Positions 40,301 through 49,010 of a stretch of 64,000 bases of DNA are shown here, in pieces. A program made the translations under genes and the position numbers. This stretch comes from Trichoplusia ni (Eukaryota > Arthropoda > Insecta > Lepidoptera > Noctuidae). The stretch is from assembly GCF_003590095.1 (NCBI RefSeq), contig NC_039486.1, positions 5,020,336-5,084,335 of the forward strand, given 5' to 3'. Position 1 is the stretch's first letter. Every line of letters starts with the position of its first letter. Below the pieces are notes generated by a model that saw only the letters and a program-made list of their open reading frames with translations, was not told where the DNA came from and ran no database searches.

Positions 40301-43300
40301 GGCTTATTTGGAGTAGAATATAAAAATTTAAAAAGGCGAATAAATTGTTATGAAGATTCAGGTGTTTAATGAAAGTAAATGGTTATTTTTCAGACATATC
40401 CTCAGATTTGAAGTCAAAACAAACGGTAGCGAAAATGAAACAGAAACAGAAGTTTGCCAAGAATATCTACAGACAATCGGGGCTACTACGACAGACTTGG
40501 ATCCTATTATATAGGAATTACTTAATGACGACCAGGAACTATGTAAGTATAGAAATATAGAGATTCATAAAACAGACTTCTGAAGAACTAGTCAATTCCT
40601 AACAAATAAATTTTACAAAATACAATAATGTTCATCAGCCGATTGAAATTTTTAACTTATGGAAGTGCTAAATTATTTTATAAACCTTTTGTTATCTCTT
40701 TACAAATGCAGTTTAAAAAATACTATGCTTTGTAAACCAAACAAACTTCCATAAAATTAAATTACTCCCATTTAGCAAAACGCATTGACCTACACGCAAA
40801 CCAGCAAAAACAAAAAAGCAATGACATTCTAAATTCAAAATGAAACCAACTGTGTACGTCGTGTCGCGGGTTCGATCCCCGCATAAGACAAGCATTTGTG
40901 AGATCCACGAATACTCTTTCTGAGCCTGGGTGTCTTTGTGCGTGTGACTCAAATGTTTGTGAAACCCTCGCGGCTAAAACAATGATCAAAGTCCTTAGTG
41001 TGGGAGTCCGAAAAAACCTAATCGTCTTTTAAACTATTGCAAGAAGTAACACCCTTTTTTTCTTTTTTTCCAGTCTTTGTTCATGTATCGAGTGGCCGCG
41101 CACGTGGTGATAGCTTTAATCTTCGGTTACTTATATTTGGGGGTCGGCAGTGAAGCGGGTTCTGTACTTGGCAACTACGTTTACTTGTACGGATCCATGT
41201 TACTTGTTGTCTACACTGGAAAGATGTCTGTTACATTATCATGTAAGTACATTAACATCTTTACAATTAAAGGCGTAAATACTTTTTGGTCGTAGTCTTA
41301 ATTTGCAATGAAGTCTCTCTTTGTGTTATGTGAAGTAAATAAACAAGCTACTATTACTATTATTTTCGGGTGTATAAAAGAATGGTTAATTATATCTTCT
41401 GTCCAAAATGAACGATGCACTTGCTTCATTCAAATTGGCTGGAAATGCAAATGTGTGAAAATGTTAACTGCCTGTCTAATACGATTCATGCAATAGTGAC
41501 AGACCGACTGAGAAACCGGGGTATGCAGACAGCTATACGTACGAAACACGTTTTTGATCAATGGGTAAAATGGCTATACCACTCTTTAAAGGACTCTCTA
41601 ATATGAATAAGCCTTTACAGATCACAAATCCCCTATCTAACACATACCTAATCATAGTTTAAAATCTAGAAGTGATCGTGTTCGATATCATTTTCCATCT
41701 CTATGAGCATAAAAAGCGTAACAGTAACTTAAGAGTAACAATCATAAGCATGTAAAGAATTCTTACCTTTAATTGGCACTATTAAACCAGTTAAATTATG
41801 ATCCATTCATGTCCCCCGTTATAATTGTCACGTGTCTATTCCGCTTTTGATCAAGAATGATTTGTTTGCGTAAATCAGTCACTCTGGTATGCGCATTGAA
41901 ATTGAGTGATTTGCATAAATTGTTAAGGAAGTATACTTATCGAAGATATTATCGCCTAAGTTGATAATACCTAATTTAAATTGATAAAATTATTAAGCCT
42001 ATGATTAAATAGGCCTATGGAATTATATAGGTTCGCTTTGTATTCGATATACCTATAATTTTAGTAGAAATAAAGATTTATTTTCAAATTCTTTATTCTG
42101 TTTCACAAAATTAACTTTTATCATATGTTTTTGTTTCAGTTCCACTAGAAATGGATATATTAAGAGGAGAATACTTCAATCGATGGTATAATTTAGGACC
42201 ATATATAGTATCAATATTAGCCGTGGAACTACCTTTTCAGGTAAGAATCAAAATTTCATTTTTGTATAATAAAAAATCGTGCGTTTGTTTCACTAAATTC
42301 CACCAATATCGGTTAAACCATAGCTAACATAATTTTATATGAAATAAGATAATCCATATCTTCCCAACCAAAGGACATAAGCTATTTTTGACACAGTAAT
42401 TATGTAGGTACCAAAGGCGGAGCCGCGAACTTAAACATTATTATTAGTAGAGAGTTCTGTACTTGATTGAAAATAAAAGGGACTCGCTTCTTCATTATTA
42501 TAATGAAAGTATCTTTTAATGTACAGGAGTTTTCTAAAACAGACAATGAATATATGTAGAGAATAATTCTTGACCTGTATTTTGGCTGAAACAAAAGACA
42601 ATAAAAAAAAAAGAAAATAAAAGTTTCCCTACAATTATTAAAGGCATTATAAACGATAAGTTATTTTTAGGACCATCTTTGTTTATTAAGTATTTGTGCA
42701 AAGGAAGCCAGGGTTTCATAATACAAAGAAATATGATACCAATGATTATGTTATGTTCCGCGTATTTAAATTGATAAATTTTATTGTTTATTTTTTCTTC
42801 TTTAGATTGATTAAATAACTGCATATCTTTCAAACCGTACATTTAAATAGAAAATTCTTCCAAAAAAGAGGTTTATTTATCTATCCCTTAGTAATTTCGA
42901 TTACCTGATAACAATTTGGTACGTAGTAAACTGAGTTAATCTGTTCTGTGGTTTAGCCCTATCTTTGATTTGGATGTTGAATGATTCTTTCGAAGATACT
43001 TGTTTATAACCTCCAGAAGTGGACAAGCTAGTTGTCTGTCTAACGTGGAAGAAGTCACTAATAAACAAGTAATTTACAAAACTGACTGTTTTTTTTTTAG
43101 CCCCTCTGACACACAAGGCTTTTGCCCTTCAAAACCTTCATGACAGTTTTCTATATTTCAGATGATATCGTGTGTATCCTACGTGGTGCTGTCGTACTGG
43201 TTGACGGACAACCCTCTAGAGCCGACGCGAGCAACCTTATTCCTTGCCACCATCGTCGCCACCTCTTTGTGTGCCCAAGCTTGGGGTTACTTCATCGGCT

Positions 43301-44332
43301 CTACCACACCTACTAGGGTAAGTTAATTAAGAAAATGTTAAATAAATAAACAACTTTCCACTTGAAATATTTATGAAACTTTTAAAGCTGCCTTATTTTA
43401 CCGGCATTCAACACTTAAGAAATCAATTCGGGTCTAAGATTTTTTTTATTTTCGGATATCTCTAAAATTTTATGCTTCTTCACACGCTTATTACGCAGGT
43501 TTGAGCCACATTGAGTCAAATAGCCTATATATAAAATGTGTAATTATTAAATAGCTTAATATTATTCCGACCATTGCGACCATAGGACCATATATTCCGA
43601 CCGAGTTAGTTGTCATTTTCATGGTCTCTGATGTAACTTGCCATTCCAAACTTCGTATGCAACCGAATAATGAACCCACTCCCTTTCCAGATCGCGGTAT
43701 TCATCGGCCCGGTGCTGGCCTGCCTGTTCTCCGTGTTCGGGTTCTGCCTGGCGCTGGTGGACACCCCGTACCAGTTCCGCTGGCTACACCACATCTCCTA
43801 CTTCAGGGCAGGGTTCCATGTAGCCGTGCATTCTGTTTACGGATTTAATAGGACTCGAATGCATTGCTCCAAAGGTGAGATATTTTTTGTTATGTCTTCT
43901 TTTTCTATTGATATTTTTTGAATGAGTGGGTAATTGCAATAATCAATCCTTAATTCGTGTGACATCCCTCCAATGTGACGTCCACAGGCTGGAATGGGCA
44001 TGAAGACTTCTGAAAAGTCATAATTTTAGATCATAAAGGGTGAAACTTTAGTTCAATTTTTGTACCATCCATATCAAAAATTATAAATACACCAATTTAA
44101 CACTGCCAATAACAGCCTAGTAAAATGCTCTCCGATCAACAGCTATCCGATAATAACCTTCCAAATATCAATTCCAGAATACTGCCACTACATAACACCA
44201 AAGACATTCCTCAAAGAGATGGATATGGAGAACGTTGACATCGGCGGCAACATGGCGCTCGTCATCTCCACGACCGTGCTCATGCACGCGCTCACCGCCG
44301 CCGCGCTCTGGTACAGGCTCAACAAGAGATGA
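19212..44332 (+). CDS. ABC transporter subfamily G (ABCG1/ABCG4-like) half transporter, complete, 12 coding exons
   Basis: The spliced CDS has 12 exons: 19212-19353, 33408-33525, 35081-35273, 35607-35752, 36840-37078, 39894-40034, 40394-40542, 41074-41242, 42140-42240, 43162-43317, 43691-43874 and 44178-44332. These total 1893 nt, encoding 630 residues and a TGA stop. Every intron is GT-AG and every junction keeps frame. The order is nucleotide-binding domain, then membrane domain, the reversed layout typical of subfamily G. Seen motifs are Walker A GPSGAGKTT (70-78), Q-loop RQHDD (117-121), signature LSGGQRRR (172-179), Walker B LMFLDE (192-197, catalytic Glu197), D-loop GLDS (201-204) and H-loop TIHQPS (227-232, His229). 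About six hydrophobic helices follow from residue 381. All catalytic residues are intact, so an active ATPase is expected. ABCG half transporters dimerise in membranes and export sterols, lipids or other hydrophobic compounds; the substrate here is unknown. The start is the first ATG after an in-frame TGA at 19173. The 630-residue length is normal for the family. I cannot assign a one-to-one Drosophila orthologue. Confidence 0.95.
19959..20187 (-). mobile_element. Helitron-like non-autonomous element, 5'-truncated
   Basis: Read on the minus strand, it ends ...gcgggcaacagCTAG followed by T. It shares the cgaaccagtagttcctgag and tcgctcctattagtcgcagc blocks (plus-strand spelling) with the full copy at 20340. 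It is truncated at its 5' end after the caaacaaacaaactcttc block. It lies in intron 1 of gene 1. Confidence 0.65.
20340..20591 (-). mobile_element. Helitron-like non-autonomous element, full length (~252 bp)
   Basis: On the minus strand it starts TCTATACTAATG and ends CTAG. It is preceded by A and followed by T, with no target duplication. A GC-rich imperfect hairpin (cgcgggc-gaa-gtcgcg) lies about 10 bases before CTAG. These are the known terminal features of Helitrons (5'-TC, CTRR-3', insertion between A and T). The body matches a repeat I remember as very common in Lepidoptera (Lep1-type). No Rep/helicase gene is present. Confidence 0.7.
21258..21395 (-). repeat. Interspersed repeat of the 'ctagctttctcccgcggc' type
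   Basis: It begins tactagctttctcccgcgg and ends aacttttgtctttatattattaatggga. These are the two ends of a second common lepidopteran repeat family, related in style to the Helitron-like one. Confidence 0.45.
26924..26964. repeat. Inverted repeat with 10-bp arms plus inner stem
   Basis: aaggccaaac pairs with gtttggcctt; inside, tcatc pairs with gatga around a short loop. Intron 1 of gene 1. Confidence 0.5.
28518..28670 (+). repeat. Interspersed repeat fragment
   Basis: ggaatcctcggaaacggctc, gacagattctcacgaaatta and aggtaggtctgagaatcgga match a repeat I remember from many moth genomes. It is a short internal fragment. Confidence 0.4.
29432..29693 (-). mobile_element. Helitron-like non-autonomous element, full length
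   Basis: Same family and orientation as 20340-20591: minus-strand 5'-TC at 29693, CTAG at 29432, flanked by A and T. It has a short (caaa)n expansion near 29650. Confidence 0.7.
29770..29937 (+). repeat. tRNA-derived SINE copy 3
   Basis: It contains cactgagcgggaagtgtcg, a B-box-like gggttcgatttcgatcc, acaagcatttatat, gatccacgaatgcg and gagtctgggtgtccttgtg. It matches the copy at 40848 block by block. Confidence 0.6.
30880..30930 (+). repeat. Short fragment of the SINE seen at 46968
   Basis: cgaccgcatcaagtgtagc and ttaacctgtgatcgatca match the 3' part of the 46968-47310 element (ccaaccgcgtcaagcgaagc, ttaacctgcgatcgattc). Confidence 0.45.
31692..31760 (-). repeat. Degenerate Helitron-like 3' end
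   Basis: actagcggttgctcgcggtt resembles the CTAG end of the family, but the body is lost. Confidence 0.3.
31912..32122. mobile_element. MITE with long terminal inverted repeats and TTAA flanks
   Basis: A 211-bp element between TTAA (31908) and TTAA (32123). The arms are inverted copies about 100 bp long. Left arm: tgcccactacaccgttccat, accatgaccg, aaaaaatattctct. Right arm, reversed: tgcccattacaccgttccat, acatgaccg, aaaaaatattctct. TTAA duplication suggests mobilisation by a piggyBac-type transposase, which is an inference. It lies in intron 1 of ABCG gene 1. Confidence 0.6.
32663..32870 (-). repeat. Interspersed repeat, same style as 21258-21395
   Basis: It opens tatactaggtgatgcccgca. On the minus strand it contains ctctttcacgcgg and the ataaccagg-type block found at 60199 (gtttataacc... 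there). It is diverged. Confidence 0.4.
33408..33525 (+). CDS. ABCG gene 1, coding exon 2 (Walker A)
   Basis: The 118-nt exon follows a tttgtttcag acceptor and ends at tactc|gtaagt. It encodes residues 48-86, including Walker A GPSGAGKTT and the family-typical LLNILAGY. It lies 14 kb from exon 1. The length and flanking phases match exon 2 of the second ABCG gene. Confidence 0.95.
33756..34014 (+). mobile_element. Helitron-like non-autonomous element in intron 2 of ABCG gene 1
   Basis: Plus orientation: A-TCTATACTT..., aaagctgaagagtttgt, ctcaggaactactggtcc, tcgaggaaggctttaggc, and the 3' end gtcgcgggaaacagCTAG-T. The 5' end has a small insertion relative to other copies, so the exact start is approximate. 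Confidence 0.65.
35081..35273 (+). CDS. ABCG gene 1, coding exon 3 (Q-loop)
   Basis: The 193-nt exon encodes residues 87-151. It carries GEIYINGV and the Q-loop region RYIRQHDDLREHLTVYEAM, equivalent to the 'MQDD..LPHLTV.E' stretch of ABCG1. It ends in phase 0 at aaag|gtatat. The sequence is GC-richer than the surrounding intron. Confidence 0.95.
35607..35752 (+). CDS. ABCG gene 1, coding exon 4 (signature and Walker B)
   Basis: The 146-nt exon encodes residues 152-199 plus two bases. It holds the ABC signature LSGGQRRRLAVA and Walker B LMFLDEPT with the catalytic Glu. The acceptor is ctgttacag and the donor is accac|gtaagt. Confidence 0.95.
36840..37078 (+). CDS. ABCG gene 1, coding exon 5 (D-loop and H-loop)
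   Basis: The 239-nt exon encodes residues 200-279. It contains TGLDSS, the switch histidine in TIHQPSALLFEKID, and the ABCG-typical end of the ATPase domain with CPPYHNPADF. The acceptor is ctttccccag and the donor is gatttct|gtgagt (phase 1). Confidence 0.95.
37180..37244. repeat. Perfect inverted repeat (19-bp arms, 27-base loop)
   Basis: Arms attcaacagttatttata at 37180-37198 and its reverse complement at 37226-37244. It lies in intron 5 of ABCG gene 1; stem continuation into the loop is possible through G-T pairs. No known microRNA was recognised. Confidence 0.7.
37297..37320. repeat. Perfect 24-bp palindrome
   Basis: Half-site aatttacaatat followed directly by its exact reverse complement, with no spacer. 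AT-rich. Confidence 0.8.
37327..37376. repeat. Perfect inverted repeat (16-bp arms, 18-base loop)
   Basis: Arm gtatttagctcagtcc (37327-37342) and exact reverse complement at 37361-37376. The loop itself contains ggatatatatcc, so a longer stem is possible. Confidence 0.8.
38722..38918. mobile_element. Diverged MITE, same family as 56048, right end lost
   Basis: gaaagaatggaaattg, cgtattgtcttaaacatttt, gcctacgcaataatt, caatgaattttcaataat, aagatgcttaagag and tcatctgccaattctgcc follow the same order as in the 56048 copy. The right terminus is cut off exactly where a SINE begins. Confidence 0.5.
38919..39165 (-). repeat. Lepidopteran SINE (HaSE-like), copy 1
   Basis: The minus strand reads ctcatcggcctagccttttc, aactatatcagggg, accagtgctttacaaggagc, gacctcctcaacccagttac and cttctaactacttgtaagaa. 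It matches the 46968 copy throughout. The name is from memory of noctuid repeats. Confidence 0.6.
39894..40034 (+). CDS. ABCG gene 1, coding exon 6 (linker)
   Basis: The 141-nt exon follows a ttttcag acceptor. It opens with LMEVASGEYEVDL, which continues the NPADF motif across the intron as in other ABCG proteins. It then encodes a poorly conserved Pro/Ser-rich linker to the membrane domain. It ends atgg|gtatgt (phase 1). Confidence 0.9.
40394..40542 (+). CDS. ABCG gene 1, coding exon 7 (connecting helix)
   Basis: The 149-nt exon encodes residues 327-376. A Lys/Gln-rich stretch is followed by the amphipathic connecting helix SGLLRQTWILLYRNYLMTTR that precedes the first membrane helix in ABCG proteins. 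The donor is aactat|gtaagt (phase 0). Confidence 0.9.
40848..41010 (+). repeat. tRNA-derived SINE copy 4 (best preserved)
   Basis: It has a perfect pol III B-box-type core (cgcgggttcgatccccgc near 40864), then acaagcatttgtgagatccacgaat and gcctgggtgtctttgtgcg. It lies in intron 7 of ABCG gene 1, just before exon 8. No full tRNA cloverleaf could be drawn, so it is not a tRNA gene. Confidence 0.65.
41074..41242 (+). CDS. ABCG gene 1, coding exon 8 (membrane helices 1 and 2)
   Basis: The 169-nt exon encodes residues 377-432. Two hydrophobic stretches are visible (about 383-400, VAAHVVIALIFGYLYLGV, and about 410-425), separated by a short Gly/Ser-rich loop. The acceptor follows a long T tract and the donor is tcat|gtaagt. 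Confidence 0.95.
42140..42240 (+). CDS. ABCG gene 1, coding exon 9
   Basis: The 101-nt exon encodes residues 433-466. It begins with the E-rich coupling motif LEMDILRGEYFNRWYNLGPY, equivalent to the conserved 'E..v..rE...g.Y' stretch of ABCG transporters. It then enters the third membrane helix. Codons are notably AT-rich compared with exons 11 and 12. Confidence 0.95.
43162..43317 (+). CDS. ABCG gene 1, coding exon 10 (membrane helices 3 and 4)
   Basis: The 156-nt exon is flanked by phase-0 introns and encodes residues 467-518. It completes helix 3 (MISCVSYVVLSYWLTD) and encodes helix 4 (TLFLATIVATSLCAQAWGYF). The donor is actagg|gtaagt. Confidence 0.95.
43691..43874 (+). CDS. ABCG gene 1, coding exon 11 (helix 5 and start of the extracellular loop)
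   Basis: The 184-nt exon encodes residues 519-579. Helix 5 (VFIGPVLACLFSVFGFCLAL) is followed by the ABCG-typical re-entrant region WLHHISYFRAGFHVAV. After it come the glycosylation-type sequence NRT and a Cys in the last extracellular loop. The exon is GC-rich. Confidence 0.95.
44178..44332 (+). CDS. ABCG gene 1, coding exon 12 and stop
   Basis: The 155-nt exon starts after an attccag acceptor. It encodes residues 580-630: a second loop Cys (EYCHYITPKTFLKEMD) and helix 6 (MALVISTTVLMHALTAAALW). The protein ends in the basic tail YRLNKR and TGA at 44330. ABCG members usually end a few residues after helix 6, as here. Confidence 0.95.
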
Positions 44333-45446
44333 GTGCAGCTTTACTAGCAAACCAAAATTAGATAATGGATTGGGAATTTAACGTAATCGTAGATTTATTT
44401 TTGCATCCAAAGAGCGGTCCAGTTTTAGAATTATAGGGAGGAATATAGCTTCGGTCATAAAATTTGACAAAGATATGTAAGGACAGATCGAAGTTTTCCT
44501 CCAGATAAAATAATCAGGGCTCATGTCCATGCTTGAAATATTTGAAAGTAGGGAAACAACAACAATTCCTTTTTGTGTTTCATTATAATTGAGCAATTTC
44601 TAACACTATTATCAGTTTTGAATTTTTCATGGCAAAGATCCCTGGATCGCTCTCTGTGTGCATATTTCTTATTTATTTAGTGTAACAATGTACTTAGTTT
44701 AATAATAATTTTGTGACAACCACTAGACAGATGTGATATTTTATGAATTTACGAAGTATGATCACCGCATCATTCCGATATATGTATATGTATTTTTCTA
44801 TAATGTATGAAGATAATTAGACATTGAAACGTTTTGTAAACCTCGCAATGAATATGTTTTGAACCGCAAGTACCGTAACACTGGTTAGAATATTCAAACA
44901 AATTTACGTAGGACATATTTTGTCTAGACATGCCTAATTCCATGCAAATCCATATATTTCTGACGTCACCTCGTAAGAATAGCCTTTTTCAACATATCTA
45001 TAACATTAATAGCCCTATTATTGTCCAATTGTCAAATCATCGATATATTATCTATTTATATATTTCATTTTATCCTATGTCTTCCATATTGTATTGTATT
45101 CACCTCATTTTTAATGCATCGCCTCACTTGCCTTAACTTTTTGTAACCATAAGCGAGTATTATTTAAACAATATTTGTCATTATATTTTCGAAGGATGTA
45201 ATGCCATTATTTAATAGGTAAATTATTGTTTGTTATGTGATATGTGTTAAGGAATTTTGTAGTTTAATTTAAATGTATTTAGTATTAATTAATAGATTTA
45301 TTATGAATGAAAGGTACCTCGTTAAGAAATAATTTAGTTTAAAATTTGAAGGATACGTAGAGCGGCCATTTTGCCAACTTACCGGTTTGAAATGGTTCAT
45401 TATTATCGTATCAATCCTACCGCCTCTTCTAAGATTATAATGTAGA

Positions 45447-45500
45447 TGTGGAAGCGGGATAGCACGATACACAATATAGAGTGGCATCTCTCTTCCACAA
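45447..45500. repeat. Short palindromic repeat (gtggaagcgggatagcac ...)
   Basis: Arms gtggaagcgggatagcac and, reversed, gtggaagagagatgccac. Related single arms occur at 1785 (agcggcatctcttttccaca), 5889 (gtggaagcgagacatagc) and 60820 (gagtggcgtctagctttcac). It falls in the 3' UTR region of gene 1. Confidence 0.4.
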
Positions 45501-46276
45501 GAGCTTTCTTACTTTGGGAGGTGGTGGTAGACTCTCTATTCACAACTGTCATGAGGTAGACCAATAGAATAATCTATCCCAGCTTGGGACATGTGGTTTT
45601 ACAGATTTGAACTATTTTTGGTGTTCCTCGACCCTTCTGAAACCGGGAATGTGGCACGTCGTGGCATCGGGAGGCTGAGGAATATAACTTTAGCATATTC
45701 AATTGAAAGTCTAACAATAAGGCTCAAAAATGATAGGATAAAGCAAAAATGGTTGGAAAGTCTTGCCTTCATTTTTTGTTGTTAGTCAGATACATATTGC
45801 ACGGATTAGTTTGACTTTTGATTTTTAACTATCGATTTTGTGGTATAATAACATGTGAATTGAACATACAGGCTGGTTCCATCCCAAATATGCAACATTG
45901 TAAAAGATATTTTGTTTTTTTTTTAATAAGATACAAAATAGTGTGAATCTCAGGTGTGATTGAAGATTAATTGTTAAGTGTTGACTGAACAGAGTAACTC
46001 ATTCCAACGGGTTTTTGATGAATATAGAATAGATCCAGTGATACATATGTGTTTTTCTTTGCCATTAAAATAGGTAAGAGATTTATCTTTCGTCTTATTT
46101 TGCGAATGATGTATTGTATAACCCTTTCTAGGAGTCTAACCGTTGAATATTTTCAGGACTGCCGGAATCCTTACAACGTTTTCCTTCGAAAGTCAAAATA
46201 AGCATGTATTTTAATGCATCCCAGCACTTGTCACCTAAGAAGTAAAAATGTAAATGCGGAGAAACGATAACCATGA

Positions 46277-46282
46277 AATAAA
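46277..46282 (+). terminator. Candidate poly(A) signal AATAAA of ABCG gene 1
   Basis: Canonical hexamer in ccatgAATAAAta-like context, followed by a T-rich stretch. I see no other canonical hexamer between the stop and this point. Confidence 0.35.
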
Positions 46283-46331
46283 TATTTGTTTTATAAACAA
46301 GCTACAACATTCGAATAATTTACATTTAATA

Positions 46332-46460
46332 AGTAGTTATGCCCCGCGGTGCTACTTGCGAATAAAATAAAACATTTTCAATCCAGATTCTCAAATAACT
46401 CCATATAAAGATTTTGTCAGTCCAGCCGTTTGAGTGTGCAATTTATATTAGTGGGATTTT
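46332..46460 (-). repeat. Remnant repeat of the same style
   Basis: It runs from gccccgcggtgctacttgcg to gtgcaatttatattagtgggat, with internal agtccagccgtttgagtg (the reverse of the 'aacggatttgg' block). Confidence 0.35.
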
Positions 46461-46967
46461 ATCGGTGGTATAGAGCAAGTCATAGACTTGACAATTGCTC
46501 TTAGTTTTAGACACGGCGCTTAAATAACGCAAACGCCTGTTCGTGTTGATGATTACTGTTACTACGCGTTGCTAAAATATATTGCCAGGCGTACGTTTTA
46601 AAGCGACGATATTTTTTTTGGTCAGTTATGAAATCATGTTTCTCTTATTGGTCCGTTAGTAGCTAACACAGTAAAAGTGACCACCCAGGTTCCAGGCTTT
46701 AGCGTATTGTATATGAGAAGAGTAACATAGGTACTATAAGAAAAAACTGGCGACCTAGTAGTCATTTATTTACTATCTATATTTAAAGCTCGCTCGGTCA
46801 GTTGAAACAAATCACTAGTTTTATCAAACACCTGGCAAGATGATTCAGACTTTGAAACTGACTCACATTACTTTTACAAAGTAAAAAGATACTATTACAG
46901 ATACTACTTGTACATATAAACAATTGATTAAGTAGATACTCAAAAACTTATACAGTTACGTAGACAG

Positions 46968-47310
46968 AATCATCATCGGCCTATCCTTTTCCTAACTATG
47001 TTGGGGTCGGCTTCCAGTCCAACCGGATTCAACTAAGTACCAGTGTTTTACAAGGAGCGACTGCCTATCGGACCTCCTCAACCCAGTTACATGGGCAACA
47101 CGATACCCCTTGGTTAGACTGGTTGTCAGACTTTTCAAGCTTCTGACTACCTGTAACGACTGTCAAAGATGTAGGAATAACAGCCGGGACCAACAATTTT
47201 TCGTGCCTTCCGAAACACGGAGGAACTCGTTATGACAAAGATGGTCACCCATCTACGGACCAACCGCGTCAAGCGAAGCTTAACCTGCGATCGATTCGAC
47301 AGAATGTCTA
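46968..47310 (+). repeat. Lepidopteran SINE (HaSE-like), copy 2 (longer)
   Basis: atcatcatcggcctatcctt, tgttggggtcggcttccagt, gtgttttacaaggagcgact, cctcctcaacccagttacat, gataccccttggttagactg, cttctgactacctgtaacga. The tail continues ttccgaaacacggaggaact and gcgtcaagcgaagcttaacc. Confidence 0.65.
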
Positions 47311-47429
47311 CTCAATTATATAAGTATATAGCTTATGTATTACCTTTTCTGAATAGTTATAAACTATCATTTATTGGCAACTAGTTGTTTATATCCGTTG
47401 TAAAGTTTATTCCTAGATCACATTAGTGC

Positions 47430-47525
47430 TTGTAATACGCGGGGATCGAAGCTGCAACACGTTACGCCCAGTGGATTTGACTTGGTGATCTACACCACTC
47501 GGTTATCCGTGCAGACAATAATTTA
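47430..47525 (-). repeat. Second tRNA-related SINE type (fragment)
   Basis: On the minus strand it reads ggataaccgagtggtgtaga (A-box-like) and, about 45 bases on, gcttcgatccccgcg (B-box-like), the layout of a tRNA-derived SINE head. It is unlike the family at 40848. Confidence 0.4.
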
Positions 47526-48329
47526 AAAAGTATCTTGTACAGTTTATAAGAATTTTCGCATCATTAAATCCACAATTTTTCTTATCTCTATGCTTGTGGT
47601 AACAATAAGGAGATAAATTAATATGAAAAGAACAACTTATTGAATAATTCACAATGTATTGTTTCTACACATTATTTGTACAATGGACGGTCTTATTGAA
47701 AACGGTGCAGTGACCCCTCATGTTACACAAGTGTTTAATATTGCTTACATTTTAACTCAAAGTAATGAAATACTTACGTTGAGCTGTACCCGACTTACTT
47801 TGCAACACCATGGTAAGTAGACACATGTTCTAGTTGAAGTTGCAGGCTGCAAAAAGTTGTAGGTTTGATTATATTTCTAAAATAAATATTATTTCGGGAA
47901 GTTTAGCCTTATCAATTAAAATAAAAACATTTATGAATAAGTTGACACACATTTAAAAGCGCGGAGATTTAGTCATAAGGTTCAAATTTTACGTACGTAT
48001 TATATTACATAGCAGAGATACATACCACCTTCTCAAACACTGCAACGTATGTGACATTTCTATAGTCCCATAGTGACGCAGCGCTATTACGTTCTATCAG
48101 CTGATGACGTTGAAAAGATAATAAATAGATAGGTCATATATCTGTTATCTTATATAACATCATGCTTTGTGGTGCCCTTGCGGTTTGACATGTGGATTTA
48201 TTTGCACAAGGTGCAGGTGCGATCCCAACGCAGGCTAACTACTCATGTGTCTTTTAAAGTTATAGTTAAGTAGGTATAACTTACTATTATTTGTACTTTC
48301 ATTTGTTGACACCACTGACCAACGGTGAA

Positions 48330-48452
48330 GAAATCATCATCATCATAATCACCTCAGCCTATCGCCGTCCACTGCTGAACGTAGGACTCCCCCAAAGAGC
48401 GCCAACCATCCCGGTCCTGAGCAGCCCGCATCCATCCGCTGCGAGCCACGGT
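48330..48452 (+). repeat. LINE/SINE tail fragment with (atc)n
   Basis: atcatcatcatcataatcac, cagcctatcgccgtccactgc, tgaacgtaggactcccccaa, ggtcctgagcagcccgcatc. These are common lepidopteran repeat wording; GC-rich compared with flanks. Confidence 0.5.
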
Positions 48453-48884
48453 GAAGAAATGTTTGCATTTAATTTTGATATAAATATTAGAATCTAGAAT
48501 CTGCTCTGCTCTGACCTGCAGGTGTGATTATTGACCATAAATCTTATTTAGGTATATGACAAAAGGCTTGTGCCCAACAGTGGTATATTTGAACGCTGGT
48601 AGAATTATAAAATATTTCATTGAAAATTATGAACCCTGTGACTTGTCGTCTAAACATATGATTGTGCATTAAAAGGCTGGTTTCATATGATAATTTACAA
48701 CTCACACGCGTCATATGGAAGAATTAGAGATTCATCACAGTTGTCAGTTATCGACAGTTAGTGTTATACAAAAGCGATATGTAGTAAACATGTGTATCTG
48801 AGAGGATCACACATGTGACGTTGAAAAGAGTCATATTTAAGTGTATTTACTTGCATACGTGAGATTTAAATAGAATAAACTTTA

Positions 48885-49010
48885 CAGATCCTACTTTTAT
48901 TATAAACGCGAATCTTTTTATGTACGGATGTGTAACTCTTTCACGCAAAAGCCACAGAACGTATTTAGACGATAGTTTATAACCTAAATTCACATGGATT
49001 ATAACTTGTG
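48885..49010 (+). repeat. Repeat copy, 'ttattataaacgcgaat' family
   Basis: It shares with 60199-60390, in order, ttataaacgcgaat, gtacggatgtgtaactctttcacgc, aagccacagaacg and gatagtttataacc. Confidence 0.45.

Larger units (their letters stand above)
44333..46282 (+). other. 3' UTR region of ABCG gene 1
   Basis: The first canonical AATAAA I see after the stop is at 46277. If used, the 3' UTR is about 1.95 kb; a variant signal could end it earlier. It includes a short palindromic repeat at 45447-45500. Confidence 0.35.

Noticed and set aside
40855..40885. Possible tRNA gene
   Set aside because: Only the T-arm/B-box region is tRNA-like; no acceptor stem or anticodon arm, and the same block recurs in three other diverged copies, so it is a SINE.
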